Shown: positions 1 through 10,141 of the stretch, piece by piece
Layout of the letters: every line of letters starts with the position of its first letter
How positions within the stretch are numbered: position 1 is the stretch's first letter
DNA from: Vanrija pseudolonga
Taxonomy: Eukaryota; Basidiomycota; Tremellomycetes; Trichosporonales; Trichosporonaceae
Direction of reading: 5' to 3'
Assembly: GCF_020906515.1 (NCBI RefSeq)
Contig: NC_085854.1
Location: forward strand, 1,302,001 to 1,366,000
DNA: 64,000 nt
Notes under the pieces: model-generated
Told to the model about the DNA's origin: nothing
The model's input: only the letters and a program-made list of their open reading frames with translations
Database searches by the model: none
Translations under genes and position numbers: made by a program

Positions 1-1404
1 TATCTCCCAAACGACCTAGCTGTTACGCACGCTGGACGTAGGGAACAATCGTCTCCTCGTCGACGCTGACACTGAGGACTTGACCCTTGCGGTTGACACC
101 GATGATACCGTTGAGCTGCTCGTAGGGGGCAGTGGTGAAGATGGTCTCGCCCGAGATACGGTTCATGTAGATGCACTGGCCAGTCTCGACCTCGTAGAGG
201 TGGATGAAGCCGAACTTGGTGACGAGGTAGATGATACCGTGCTTTTCGGACACCTGCATGGCGACAGGGAAGTCGTTGGTGGCCTCTGGGGGGAAGAAGA
301 CATCGACGGCCTTCTTGGCGAAGGGCGGGTTGGGCGCCTGGTGGCCAATCTCGACGATGTGGAGCTGGAGCTGATCAGCCGAGGCCCAGAGAGCTACCAA
401 TCTACACCTACCTTGGCGCCAGTGCCGCTGCGGACAGCAAAGGCAAAGAGCTTGCTGGGGACCTGGGCACCGTCAAGCTTGACGGTGGTGAAGGCAGCAG
501 CGTGACCCTCGATGGGCTGCGAGACACCGCGCTCAATCGAGTAGAGCTGCATCGAACCCTTGATCTTGAAGGCGTTCGAGCCAGGCTGGCCAGCAGCGGG
601 GTTGGACGAGATGCCAACGAGAACGAGCCACTTCTCATCCTGCGAGATGCGGTAGTTGATGATCTGGTTGCCAGCGAGGGATGCGTGGCGGTCAAAGATC
701 TGAAGAGTTAGCAGCTGCGACGACCAACTGAAAGCAAGCTGACCTTCTTGGGACCGGCCTGGCCCTCGATCACGTTCCAGTGGTGGACCTCGCGCTCGGT
801 GACGATACCGAGGGTGTTCTCGTTGATCCACGCCCAGTAGATAACGTCCTCGTTCATGAGGTGCGAGCCGAGCTTCTGCTTAGTGGCCAGGTTGAAGACC
901 TGGAGCTGGCGTCCGGCTGGCGGGTCAGCGTCCCTCTTTGAACAATCACCCACCCTTGAGCGCGATGATCTTCTCCTTGGGGTGCATGATGGCCGAGTCA
1001 GCAGTGACTGTCGCGCGTCAGCATCTCGCCGCTCCACAGCAAAGCAGCAACTCACTTGGCCTCCTCATGACGTTGTTGGCGTCTGCGAGGTCAACAATGA
1101 CAACCTGGTTGGTGTCGTTGACATTCTCGCGGCTATTTGAAGTCAGTCTTGCGTTGAAGGGGCTTGGGGAGAATTGAGAAGGCTTAACGCACACGCAGAT
1201 GAAGTGGTCTGACTCGAGCGTGAGGTTCTGGAACGAGATGGACTGGGGCTGAATGCCCAGCGCTGTGAGCTGCGGTCAAGTTAGTAGGTGTCGCGCGATG
1301 CGGCGCGCTCGGGCTGCGAACCTGGACATGCTCGGTGAACTGGGGCGTCAGCTGTGTTTGGACTCATCACACGGGCTACACACGACGATTGGCTTGTCAG
1401 CCAT
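1..1404 (-). CDS. CHC1: Clathrin heavy chain, N-terminal part (cut by window edge)
   Basis: This is the amino-terminal beta-propeller of clathrin heavy chain, the triskelion subunit that coats endocytic and trans-Golgi vesicles and binds adaptor clathrin-box motifs. On the minus strand the protein opens MADKPIV, then [26 protein letters not shown] and [18 protein letters not shown], and continues through [18 protein letters not shown] and [20 protein letters not shown], all typical clathrin propeller repeats. The reading needs at least five small introns; the first two exons are only 21 and about 19 nt. The ATG at 1404 is the only one that opens this frame, and the family normally begins at this point. 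The coding region runs off the left edge, so the linker, heavy-chain repeats and trimerisation domain lie outside. Identity is seen directly in the translation; exact splice sites are inferred. Confidence 0.95.
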
Positions 1405-2424
1405 GATGGGCAAGATCGAGTTGGCTCGACACGGACGGTGCCAACGTGGAGGAAGGTGGGGGCAGCCAGTTGCTGTGCGATGCGTGCGATGCCTGGCCGA
1501 GCTTTTGGTTGTTTCGGAGGCCCGCGGTGGTGCGGGGAGAGAAGGGGGAGAGAAACGGGGGGGGTGGAAGACGGAGTGGGTTGAGGAAGAGGAGAGATGG
1601 AGTTGGAGTTGAATGGTCGACGAAGTGCCCAGAAGGTTGCAGGAGGCAGCGTCGGCGCGTGCAGTGCTTGCGGTGCGCAGGCCGCTGCGTTGGCGGTGAC
1701 GATGGCAGCGGCCGTCTCTCTCAGGGTCCAGCGAAATGATGCGTGGCACACGCGTTAAAGGGCCCACACAGCCCACAGCCCACGACAGCCAACAGCCACA
1801 ACGGCGGCAAAATCGGTGAAAAGGTCGCGGTGGAGGTGGACCACTGAGTAGTGGGGTACATGGAGTGGTGATCGTTGGGTTGTATGCGGGCCATGCATCA
1901 ACGCTACAATACTCTTCAGTATGACGGCCAGCTCGAGCAACGTCCAAAGCATGCCCTCACAGGCTTGGATGAGTGGAATACACGCTCACTGCTGACATAG
2001 GTGGCACTCTCGTCCGCCTTCCTCCTCAGAACGGACACTTCGCACGCAGGTAGCGCGCGTCGAGTGGCTCGCCACATGCCCAAAGCCTGCTGCACACCAG
2101 CACTGATCTTCCTTCTCACACCACACTGACCGCCTTCCTTTCTGCCCGATCTTAAACCGGCCAACGCCAGCGCCACGCCATGCCATTTTCTGCGCGCACA
2201 GACCGTCCCGCAGTTCAAGGCGGCGCAGAGCTCACGCGGACCGCAGCAGTCGTTGCCCCGCCATCTGATCCGCCTGTCGCGTTGCCCGCCTTCCCTGCTC
2301 GTCTGCTGCTGCACTCTGCAATCTGATCAGCCAAGCAGCCAGTCAGCCAAGTGATCGGCCAGCCATCAACAACGACGATATCAGCGAGAGGCGCCTCAAC
2401 TACGGCCGCCACGCCCATGATAGC
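1405..2424. other. Divergent intergenic region, CHC1 / small membrane protein
   Basis: About 1 kb between two divergent genes. It holds only short overlapping open frames with no family resemblance. It probably carries both promoters and 5' leaders. No clear TATA box or repeat was found. Confidence 0.5.
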
Positions 2425-3172
2425 ATGTACGTCGCGCCGCTGGCCCCGCTCACACAACACGCAGGAGCACACTCTCGCAGCCGCGCGCATGGGAGGGGCT
2501 GTCGGCCACCTCGTCCGAGGAGGACCTGACGGCCCTAGGGCTCATCCTGCACCCGAAGGACGACGGGCCCTTGCCGCCGAAGGCAGCCGCAGCAGCGCCT
2601 GCAGCGCGTGACACGCCGCCGACGCCGAGCACGCCGCTCTCGCCCAAGCCGATGTCGCCGCGCCGCAAGGCGCCGCCCCTCATCATGCCCGAGATCTCCG
2701 TCACCGTCCACCCGCCGTCGCCTGTCGACCGCGCTTCTGTGCCGGCTCTGCGGCCGCCGAAAGCTGGCCCCCCGCCCGCCGTGCGCGACCTGCGCGCCGA
2801 GATCGAGGGGGCCACGGGGGTGCTGAATCGCAACTCGCGGCTACTGCAGAACACTACCACGCCAGGTGGGTTGGAGTGGTGGGAGAAGGGCGCTCACGCG
2901 ACACAGTATACTGGGAGGACGAGGAACGCGCGCGGCAGATGAAGGCCGACAGTATCAAGCGTCGCGAGAGATTCAGGAAATTCAAGGTGCGGACGAAGGA
3001 GGGGGAAGGAAGCTCACGCCAGATCCCACTCATCATTGCTATTGCGGTCCTCGTCGGCGGGGGCATCGCTGGCATCATCTTCGGTGAGCTCGACAACCCG
3101 GTCCGGTAGCTCACCTCAGTCATTGTCCATTTCACAGCTCACGAGAATCACGACGACACGCACACAGGATAA
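2425..3172 (+). CDS. Small Pro-rich protein with a C-terminal membrane segment
   Basis: I do not recognise this protein. The spliced frame gives STLSQPRAWEGLSATSSEE, a long Pro/Ala/Ser-rich stretch (TPPTPSTPLSPKPMSPRRKA), a basic charged segment (YWEDEERARQMKADSIKRRE) and a single hydrophobic helix (IPLIIAIAVLVGGGIAGIIF) followed by about ten polar residues. This is the layout of a tail-anchored or type II single-pass protein. The best start is an ATG split by a 38-nt intron (AT at 2425-2426, G at 2465), because no other upstream ATG joins the frame. Further introns are read at about 2863-2908 and 3082-3137. A 36-nt stretch near 2985-3020 has intron-like ends but is in frame, so it may be retained. 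Function is unknown and gene-model confidence is moderate. Confidence 0.6.
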
Positions 3173-3219
3173 GACACTGTACCCGGATACCCATGCATGA
3201 TACAAATATGATATAGAGT

Positions 3220-5203
3220 CTAGTTTGTCTCCACGAGTCTCAACACGCCGACGCTCTCGACGTGCGCTGTCTGAGGGAACAGGTCAAAGCCGCGCAGGCT
3301 TTCGAGCTCATAACGCCACTTGCCCTCACCACGCTTCTCCGACTCGTTGATGAGCCATCCAATGTCGCGTGCCTGCGTGTGGACGTTGCACGAGACATAC
3401 ACCGCCGTCAGGGGCTTGAAGTTGAGGAACTGCTCGAGGAATGGCGTGTCGCATCCCTTGCGAGGGGGCTGGGTCGTCAGAAATGCCACACACATCACCA
3501 CTCACGTCAATGACAATGCAAGAGTGCTCGCCACCAAAGCCCTTCTCTGCCAGTCCACCGAAGATGTCCTCGGCCTTGCCACACAGCCAAGTCGTCTTGT
3601 CCTGGAGTCCATTCATACCCGCGTTCTTCCCTGCGGCGGCAATGCCCTCTGGAGAGACGTCGACACCGGCGATGCGCTCGAACTCGGGCGACAGTGTGAT
3701 GCCGAACAGTCCAGAGCCGCAGTAAGTGTCAACCAGGTGCGTGGGGCGCTTGGCCGTGGACCCTGGTGGGAAAATGGCCTTCTTGACGTAGTCGGTGAGC
3801 GGGATGAGGATCGAGTTGTTGTTCTGGAAGAACGAGCCAGCCGAGAACGAGAAGAGGTAATCGCCAACCTTCTCGTACACAGCTTCCTTGTGGTTGGTAA
3901 CCGCAATATGGGGGGTGTTGGCGTCGAACGTGGAGACATCAAACGGCTTCTCCTTCGACGGCAGCGGGTCGGGAGCAGGAAGCGAGTCTCGTAGCAAGAG
4001 AGTGGCGCCACGCTTGAAGGTGGAGATCGTCTCCTTGATCCGCTGGCGCTCGGGGCCAAGCTTGGCATTCAACACGTCTGTGGCAATGGGGCACTCCTCA
4101 ATGTCCAAGACACCCGGCATTCCCTTGCGGTCAAAGCCAATCTTGCACGTCCACGTCCTCTCAGCGTTAAGCGACGCGTCCTCGGGGTTCTCCTCCTTGG
4201 CGGCCTCCTGCGCCTTGGCCCACTTGGGGACGGCGTCAAAGTGCGGTGTGATCTTAGTACGGTAGGCCCACTGCTTCGGGCTGGCAATCGTAGGCAGGAT
4301 CTCGGGCACCTTGGCCGCGTCAAGGAGCGAGTAGCGCTTGTACGCGAGGTCGACGGTGCGCTGCTTGTGCTTGAGCTGCAGGGCGTACGGAACGGGCTGG
4401 AGCTGGCAACCGCCACTGGAAGGTGTGAGCTGTTGCAATTCGTCGGACTCGTCTCGTCAACTCACCACTCGCCAAAGTACTTGCACCCCGCCTCGGGGTT
4501 CTTCCTGCGGTCGCCCTCTCCACCACGCAGGTCGTCACAGTACTCGACAATCTCGACCAGGTCGGCCGAGGTGCTGAACCGTTGGTTCTGGATGATCTTG
4601 GCCCGGATCTTGTCCCCGGGGTGGGCGAAGGGCACCACAATGGCCCACTTCTTGCCGTCCTTCTCGTACAACGACAAGCTCTCGCCTGCGCGGGTTAGCT
4701 CGCTTCACTACAAGCGAATGTAACCCACCAGAAACGGTCATGACGCCGACGGTCAGCTCAATCTCGGAAAACCGCTCCAGCTCCACGGGCGCGTCCCACT
4801 CGCTGTCGTCGCCCTTGGCGAGCACGGCGTCGGTGTACTCCTTGCCGAGGAAGTCGACGACGTCGTGGTACAGGATGTCTCCGGGCGAGTAGGGGTCGGG
4901 GAGAACGCGGCGGTTGCGCTTACGCTTGCCCTTGCCCTGCGGGCCGTTGTTCTTGCGCTGCTGCTGCTGCTGCTTTGGTGCGGGCTTGGACGAGGACGGG
5001 TCCACAGTGCTGTTCATGGCGGCCTCCTCCTTGACATCGGCAGAAGGCGACTCGGCGCGGACCCGCTTCGGCGGGGGTGTTGATGTTGGTGATGCGGCAG
5101 CTGACATTGCGCGAAGGGTGTAGAGTCTCGGAGTGGGGAGCGCGCTGGGGCGATAGAGTTGTCTAGGGATTGTCTGGAGTAGAGTACGAGCTGCAGACCG
5201 CAT
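3220..5203 (-). CDS. TRM2: tRNA (uracil-5-)-methyltransferase, RumA/TRM2 family
   Basis: This is a SAM-dependent RNA m5U methyltransferase that forms ribothymidine at position 54 of tRNA. Visible parts, in order: an N-terminal Arg/Ser-rich stretch that could target mitochondria, a lysine-rich segment, a TRAM-like region (AIVVPFAHPGDKIRAKI), a four-cysteine-type cluster CKYFGECGGCQLQ, the SAM-binding motif VDTYCGSGLFGITL, the DPPRKGCD loop, the nucleophile motif YVSCN and the C-terminal FPQTAHVE. The middle Cys of CKYFGECGGC is rebuilt by splicing, because the TGT codon is split by the intron near 4415-4466. Other introns lie near 4690-4730 and 3470-3505. The start at 5203 is the first ATG; MSAAASP at about 5107 is an internal alternative that would drop the putative presequence, as in dual-targeted enzymes. 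It is divergent from RPT4 with 285 bp between start codons. Confidence 0.93.
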
Positions 5204-5324
5204 GCACCTCGTTGTTGCTTTGGTTGGAATCGCCAGTGGTCGATTGGATGGCCCGAAATTTCAAGGCTCACAGACACTGACAACAATCGCGGGGATGGAG
5301 TGGAATGGGAGCAGATCAGTCCCA

Positions 5325-5333
5325 CGTGGCAAA
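5325..5333 (+). promoter_or_regulatory. PACE-like element and E-box upstream of RPT4
   Basis: The sequence CGTGGCAAA differs at one position from the proteasome-associated control element GGTGGCAAA bound by Rpn4 in ascomycete yeasts. It overlaps a CACGTG E-box at 5323-5328 and sits 156 bp before the RPT4 ATG, in the shared RPT4/TRM2 promoter. The match is seen in the sequence. Whether a tremellomycete uses such a site is not known to me. Confidence 0.35.
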
Positions 5334-5488
5334 GAGGGAGGGTCGAATAAAAAGCGCCACCTTCTAGGCCGCGCGTCTGACTGCAGTGACGCTGATGTAC
5401 GGACGTCGATGACTGACTGCCTTGGACTGCTCGCACACGATTCTACGCAGTTCCTCGCATCATCACAATCAATAACACACCAATCATC

Positions 5489-6928
5489 ATGGCAAGCGCA
5501 GAGGCATCATCGTCGACCGCCTCGACATACGAGCCCGCAAAGGTCGAGGCTCTCAAGGCCTACCGTGCGGTGAGTAGCTGGCCCAGGACCTCTGACCAGC
5601 TGCTGACATGACGCAGAAAGTCAAGGAGCACCAGCAGATGTCGGACAACCTCAAGAAGAGTGGGTAGCTGCTGTGATGCTGGAAGTAGCTAACCCATGCC
5701 CAGTCCGCCTCAACATCCGCTCCCTGTCCGCCGACTATGACAAGACCGAGGACGACATGAAGGCGCTCCAGAGCGTGGGCCAGATCATTGGCGAGGTGCT
5801 CAAGCAGCTCGATGATGAGCGATGTGCGTGACGTCCTTTGTGTGCTCGAGGGTATTCTAACGCTCGCAGTCATTGTCAAGGCGTCGTCTGGCCCCCGTTA
5901 CGTCGTCTCGTACCGTCCCTCGCTGCCTGCGGAGAAGCTCAAGGCCGGCGTCCGTGTCTCGCTCGACATGACCACCCTCACCATCATGCGCATTCTCCCA
6001 CGCGAGGTCGACCCCATGGTCTACAACATGTCGCTTGAGGACCCAGGATCCGTCAGCTTTGCGGGTATCGGCGGTCTCGGCGACCAGGTCCGCGAGCTGC
6101 GTGAGGTCATCGAGCTGCCCCTCATGAACCCTGAGCTGTTCGAGCGTGTCGGCATCAAGCCTCCCAAGGGTGTGCTGCTGTACGGACCACCGGGAACAGG
6201 CAAGACGCTTCTTGCGCGTGCCGTCGCCGCGACGCTCAACACCAACTTCCTCAAGGTCGTCTCGTCGGCCATTGTCGACAAGTACATTGGCGAGTCGGCG
6301 CGTCTCGTCCGTGAGATGTTCGCCTACGCCCGCGAGCACGAGCCGTGTATCATCTTCATGGACGAGATTGACGCTATCGGTGGACGTCGTTTCTCCGAGG
6401 GTACCAGTGCCGACCGTGAGATTCAGCGTACGCTCATGGAGCTGCTCAACCAGATGGACGGCTTCGACTCGCTTGGCCGCACAAAGCTCATCATGGCTAC
6501 CAACCGTCCCGACACGCTCGACCCTGCTCTTCTCCGTCCCGGTCGTCTTGACCGTAAGATCGAGATCCCCCTGCCCAACGAGCAGGGACGTCTCGAGATC
6601 CTCAAGATCCACGCCAAGGGCATCAACAAGAGCGGTGACATTGACTACGAGGCTGTCGTCAAGGTGAGCACCGTTGCTAATGTACATTCAGAGGCTAATC
6701 TCTCAGCTCTCGGACGGTTTCAACGGCGCCGACTTGCGAAATGTCTGTACCGAGGCCGGCATGTTCGCCATCCGCGACGACCGCGATGCCATCGTCCAGG
6801 AGGACCTCATGAAAGCCGTGCGCAAGTTGCGTGATGTGAGTCGTGTCCGCCGCGTGTAGGGAGAACAAGCTGACGCATTCGAAAAGACTAAGAAGTTTGA
6901 ATCGCAACTCGACTACAGCACAGTCTAA
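5489..6928 (+). CDS. RPT4: 26S proteasome regulatory subunit Rpt4 (AAA ATPase)
   Basis: This is one of six AAA ATPases in the base of the 19S proteasome cap, which unfold ubiquitinated substrates and open the 20S gate. The N-terminal coiled coil ([14 protein letters not shown] to LKQLDDER) is followed by the OB region, then the AAA module with Walker A GPPGTGKT, Walker [12 protein letters not shown], second region of homology [20 protein letters not shown], and the small C-terminal domain ending near SQLDYSTV. Spliced length is about 390 residues, usual for Rpt4. Introns are small (about 5571-5617, 5661-5704, 5825-5871, 6665-6708, 6836-6886). The start is the first in-frame ATG and lies in a good CATC context. 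Rpt4 is favoured over other Rpt proteins from the core sequence [20 protein letters not shown]; the C-terminus lacks the HbYX motif, as expected for Rpt4. Confidence 0.95.
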
Positions 6929-7418
6929 GATGCGTAGAGGGGAGGTAGTCAGTAGAATGCATGTAGTAGACGATTTGTGGCAGGAGTTGCTGTGCGGCGG
7001 CGTGACGATAGGTGGGTTGGTGATTTGGTGGGTCGGATGTGGCACTATTCAAGTACATTGCTCCAGTTTCGAATCAGTGTCGCGATAGCAATCCTCAGAC
7101 CTTCCTTAGTGAGGAGGCTGTTAGACGACATCGAGCGCCGATGTGGTTGTGGTCGTGATTCAAAACATCCTTCTGCTGGTTCCTCCGTCTCAACACCCGA
7201 TTTCAGCGTCAGTGGGCTACTAACGAGTCGAATGCAGTTGTACCCCTCGAAGAGGCCGGAATACATGTGTTTCTACAACGTGGTGTGTGACTGCCGTGGT
7301 ATGTGACAAAAAGTGTGTGTGTGTGTGGTAGGCAAGGTTTGGTCCTTCTTCTCTCCTGATGGAGGCTTCGTCCTTCCTTCTTGATGGCGCCTTCCTCTAT
7401 GCAATCGTCTACTCCGCT
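6929..7418. other. Convergent 3' intergenic region
   Basis: A 490-bp gap between the 3' ends of RPT4 and the NFKBIL1-like gene. It contains a short GT microsatellite near 7315-7330. No gene is supported here. Confidence 0.5.
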
Positions 7419-8609
7419 CTACTTGGCCGCGAGGAGCTCGTTGATAAGCCGCGAGCACCTCTCAACTCCCTCGCGAACCCTCTCCCTGTCCTTCTCGCGG
7501 ACACGGGGCAACACACGCCCATAAAACCTGTCAGGATGGAACAGGCGGATGGCATCGCGGAGGACCTTGCGGCGCGCGTCGGTCGTCTTGCCGTCCTTGG
7601 CCTCGTCGTCGGCCAGCGCGAAGAGGAACGCGCGCACATTGTCGATCGTCAGGTCGTCCAGGCCTAACAGGAGCTCGTAGTCGCCTTCCGGTCGGGCGCG
7701 GTACACTGGCCACGGGATGTCGTCGAACGTCAGCTCGACCGCGACCACCTCGGCCGCCTCCCCGTCCACCATGAGCGCCGTGCACGCCGCACGCCACCGC
7801 GAGCGCTGGTACGTGCGTGCTGCTGCGTCCTTGGCCGGGTCAGCGCGCTTGGCGCGCTCGGTCGCGACGTGTTCTTCCTTTGCGGCCCACTCGGCGTATC
7901 GCGCGCGCTTGCGCCCCCGCTCCTCCTTTTCTTCTTGCTGCTGTCGTTCCCTTGTGCGGCGGGCATCCTCGGCCCGGCGAGCTTCGCGGGTCCGCTCGGC
8001 GGCCGCTTGCTCCGCGTGCCGGAGCCGCGCGCGCAGCCCCTCGCGGATAAACGACGTGTACTCGTTTTCCGTCATCTCCTCGAGTGGCGGCACAGGCCCG
8101 AACGGGTCAAAGTCGACCTCGGCCCACGCTTGTCGCCGAGAGGAGGACGAGGCCGCCGCCGGCCGATGCCGCGCCGGCACAAAGTCCTCCCACCCTGCGA
8201 AGATGTGCCCCGGCTCCTGGTGCCGCAGCTCCTCGTCGTAGAACCAGTCCATGTGGTTGAGGAAGTCCTCCCGCGCGGTATGCTGCCAGTCGTCCTCGTC
8301 GTTGTCGTCGCCGTCGCTCGCCCGCCGCCGCTTGCCTGCGTTCGGTCCGTAGCGCGGTGGTGAGATCGACTCGTCGCGTGCTGGCCGTGGCGGCGAGAAG
8401 AAGCTATTTGACGCGTTTGCTCGTCGTATTTTGTCTTGCTCGCGCTGTATCCGCTTCTGCTCTTTGCGATACAGGCGCTGAGCAATGTCAGATTTTGACT
8501 CTTTCCTGTGACTGTCAGAGTTGTATTCGGTGGCAACAAGAGCCTTGTCGACGACGTACATTTTCATCTTGGACGGCTTGGGGATGTCATAGTCGGATGA
8601 TGGAGACAT
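7419..8609 (-). CDS. NFKBIL1-like protein with C-terminal J-like (HPD) helix
   Basis: An intronless gene for a basic, highly charged protein of about 396 residues. The N-terminal half is low-complexity (SKSDIAQRLYRKEQKRIQRE and acidic DGDDNDEDDWQH), followed by a long Arg/Glu-rich coiled-coil segment with REARRAEDARRTRERQQQEE. The C-terminal 120 residues carry ELTFDDIPWPVY and LRDAIRLFHPDRFYGRVLP. This combination of a 'DIPWP' strand followed by an HPD-containing helix resembles the C-terminus of metazoan NFKBIL1 and its fungal relatives, where it is nuclear and linked to mRNA processing. The HPD triplet also recalls DnaJ domains, but the rest of a J domain is missing. ATG 8609 (MSPSSDYDIPKPSK) is the first true ATG of the frame. 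Cellular role in fungi is inferred only. Confidence 0.75.
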   Translation of the reverse strand: MSPSSDYDIPKPSKMKMYVVDKALVATEYNSDSHRKESKSDIAQRLYRKEQKRIQREQDKIRRANASNSFFSPPRPARDESISPPRYGPNAGKRRRASDGDDNDEDDWQHTAREDFLNHMDWFYDEELRHQEPGHIFAGWEDFVPARHRPAAASSSSRRQAWAEVDFDPFGPVPPLEEMTENEYTSFIREGLRARLRHAEQAAAERTREARRAEDARRTRERQQQEEKEERGRKRARYAEWAAKEEHVATERAKRADPAKDAAARTYQRSRWRAACTALMVDGEAAEVVAVELTFDDIPWPVYRARPEGDYELLLGLDDLTIDNVRAFLFALADDEAKDGKTTDARRKVLRDAIRLFHPDRFYGRVLPRVREKDRERVREGVERCSRLINELLAAK

Positions 8610-10141
8610 TGGGCGCGCAGTTTGCGCGACCCTGTCTGTCAAATAGACAGGCCGGTGTCAAGAAGAGGAGAGGAAAGAGGGGCTGGATAACGTTGTGGGC
8701 CGAGTTGTTGATGATGCTTCTAGTAGAGTGTGGAGTTGATGCCATTGTTGGGTGGCCAAGGCCAGCCTTGGTGATGGATACCGTGCCTGGGCACGTGGCT
8801 TTGCTCCCGCCCCGCGTCATGTCTTAGATGAAGCGGCATCGGCTTGCGGAATGTCACAAGCAAAGCCCATTTGAGCCGTCATCAAGGTGACAAGAGATAC
8901 AACAAATGTAGGGCCGGCCATATCGACGACAGACGGCAAAGCAGACACACCTCCACATGCAACAAGTCGCCGCTCCCTCCTGGCATTGACGACGTGGTCT
9001 ATACTCCGCATTCGCACACATTTTGTGTTTGCGTCGGAAGCATCACGTCGGGGCTCGCGCTCCGAGCCGAGGCTATTGCGGCCCAAAGCATCAACCTCGG
9101 CGTTCGCCGAAGGAGCAATGCAGCGAATCCCGAGACGGTCGAGGCGAGCCAGAAAGACGTCTCTTGGACATGTGGTCCTCGTGAGGGTGCTGCTCATCCC
9201 GCGCTCATCTACCAGAGGGTAGCGAGGCCGCGCTCAATTGGGTCCAGAGGCCCAGAGAGCTAGCTAGGCGAGGGGACCCTGCTGAAAATAAAATGAAAAG
9301 GACACCTTCCATGCCACCTCCCTGCCTGGACTTGCACTCGAGGTGGAACGGACGGTGGAACCAACCAACCACCAACGACATCCAGAGAAAGACAATGCCA
9401 TGGGTTGCCGTTATTTGCCTAGTTCCCACGACTGTAGCCATTTCCACTGTAGTTTGAATGCGAACCAGGCCATGCCTTAGCGCGCGTACTGTGGGTAGAG
9501 TACCGCGTGCTCCCCCACCCCTTGTGCATATTGCATCATCATTGGCGCTCGAGGCCGAGTCGAAGGGCCTAGGTGCTTGTCGCAGGTGTCCGCCCCCCGC
9601 AGGAGCTAGTCTGTCGCAGTTGGCCGTGAGTGAGCGTCACCTTGGTTTACACTTTCGGATTGATCGGAAGTGGGGTCGCCCAGTTGGTAGTCAGTCGGTT
9701 GCCGCCCCCGCCTGGCCGCCGCCCTGCCTGCCTGCCGGGCCGCCACCTTGGTTTGGTCTGGTTGCTTGTTACATTCCGCCAATTCGAGTCCCTCTCCCCC
9801 TCCCTGCCTGCCTGCCTCCCAAGACTCAGAGTCGCACATCATCCGACTTTCAAACCCCCCTCACCACACTTTTGCTTGCATCACATCTCCATCATCTCCA
9901 TCGGTCATTGCCGTCGTCACTACCCCCCTTTGTCGAGGTCATCGTCACCCATATCTTCTTGTTTCCCACTTTACATCTTTCACGTTGGACAGGACACTTG
10001 CGCCAAGCACCCAAAACCCACAACCCCCGGCAGGGCGGGTGTAGTCAAGAACGACATCATCATCATCACGAGGACCCCCACAAATCGCCCTAGTAAACCC
10101 ACGTCGTCGCCGCATCGCAGCTCGCCGACATCCACTCAACC
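8610..10141. other. 1.5-kb intergenic region upstream of the Zn2Cys6 gene
   Basis: Between two divergent genes. The first 800 bp shows only short overlapping frames without family features. From about 9780 to 10000 the plus strand becomes strongly C/T-rich (runs such as CCCTCTCCCCCTCCCTG), as in many fungal core promoters and leaders. A leader with spliced or upstream frames is possible. No gene is supported. Confidence 0.5.
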
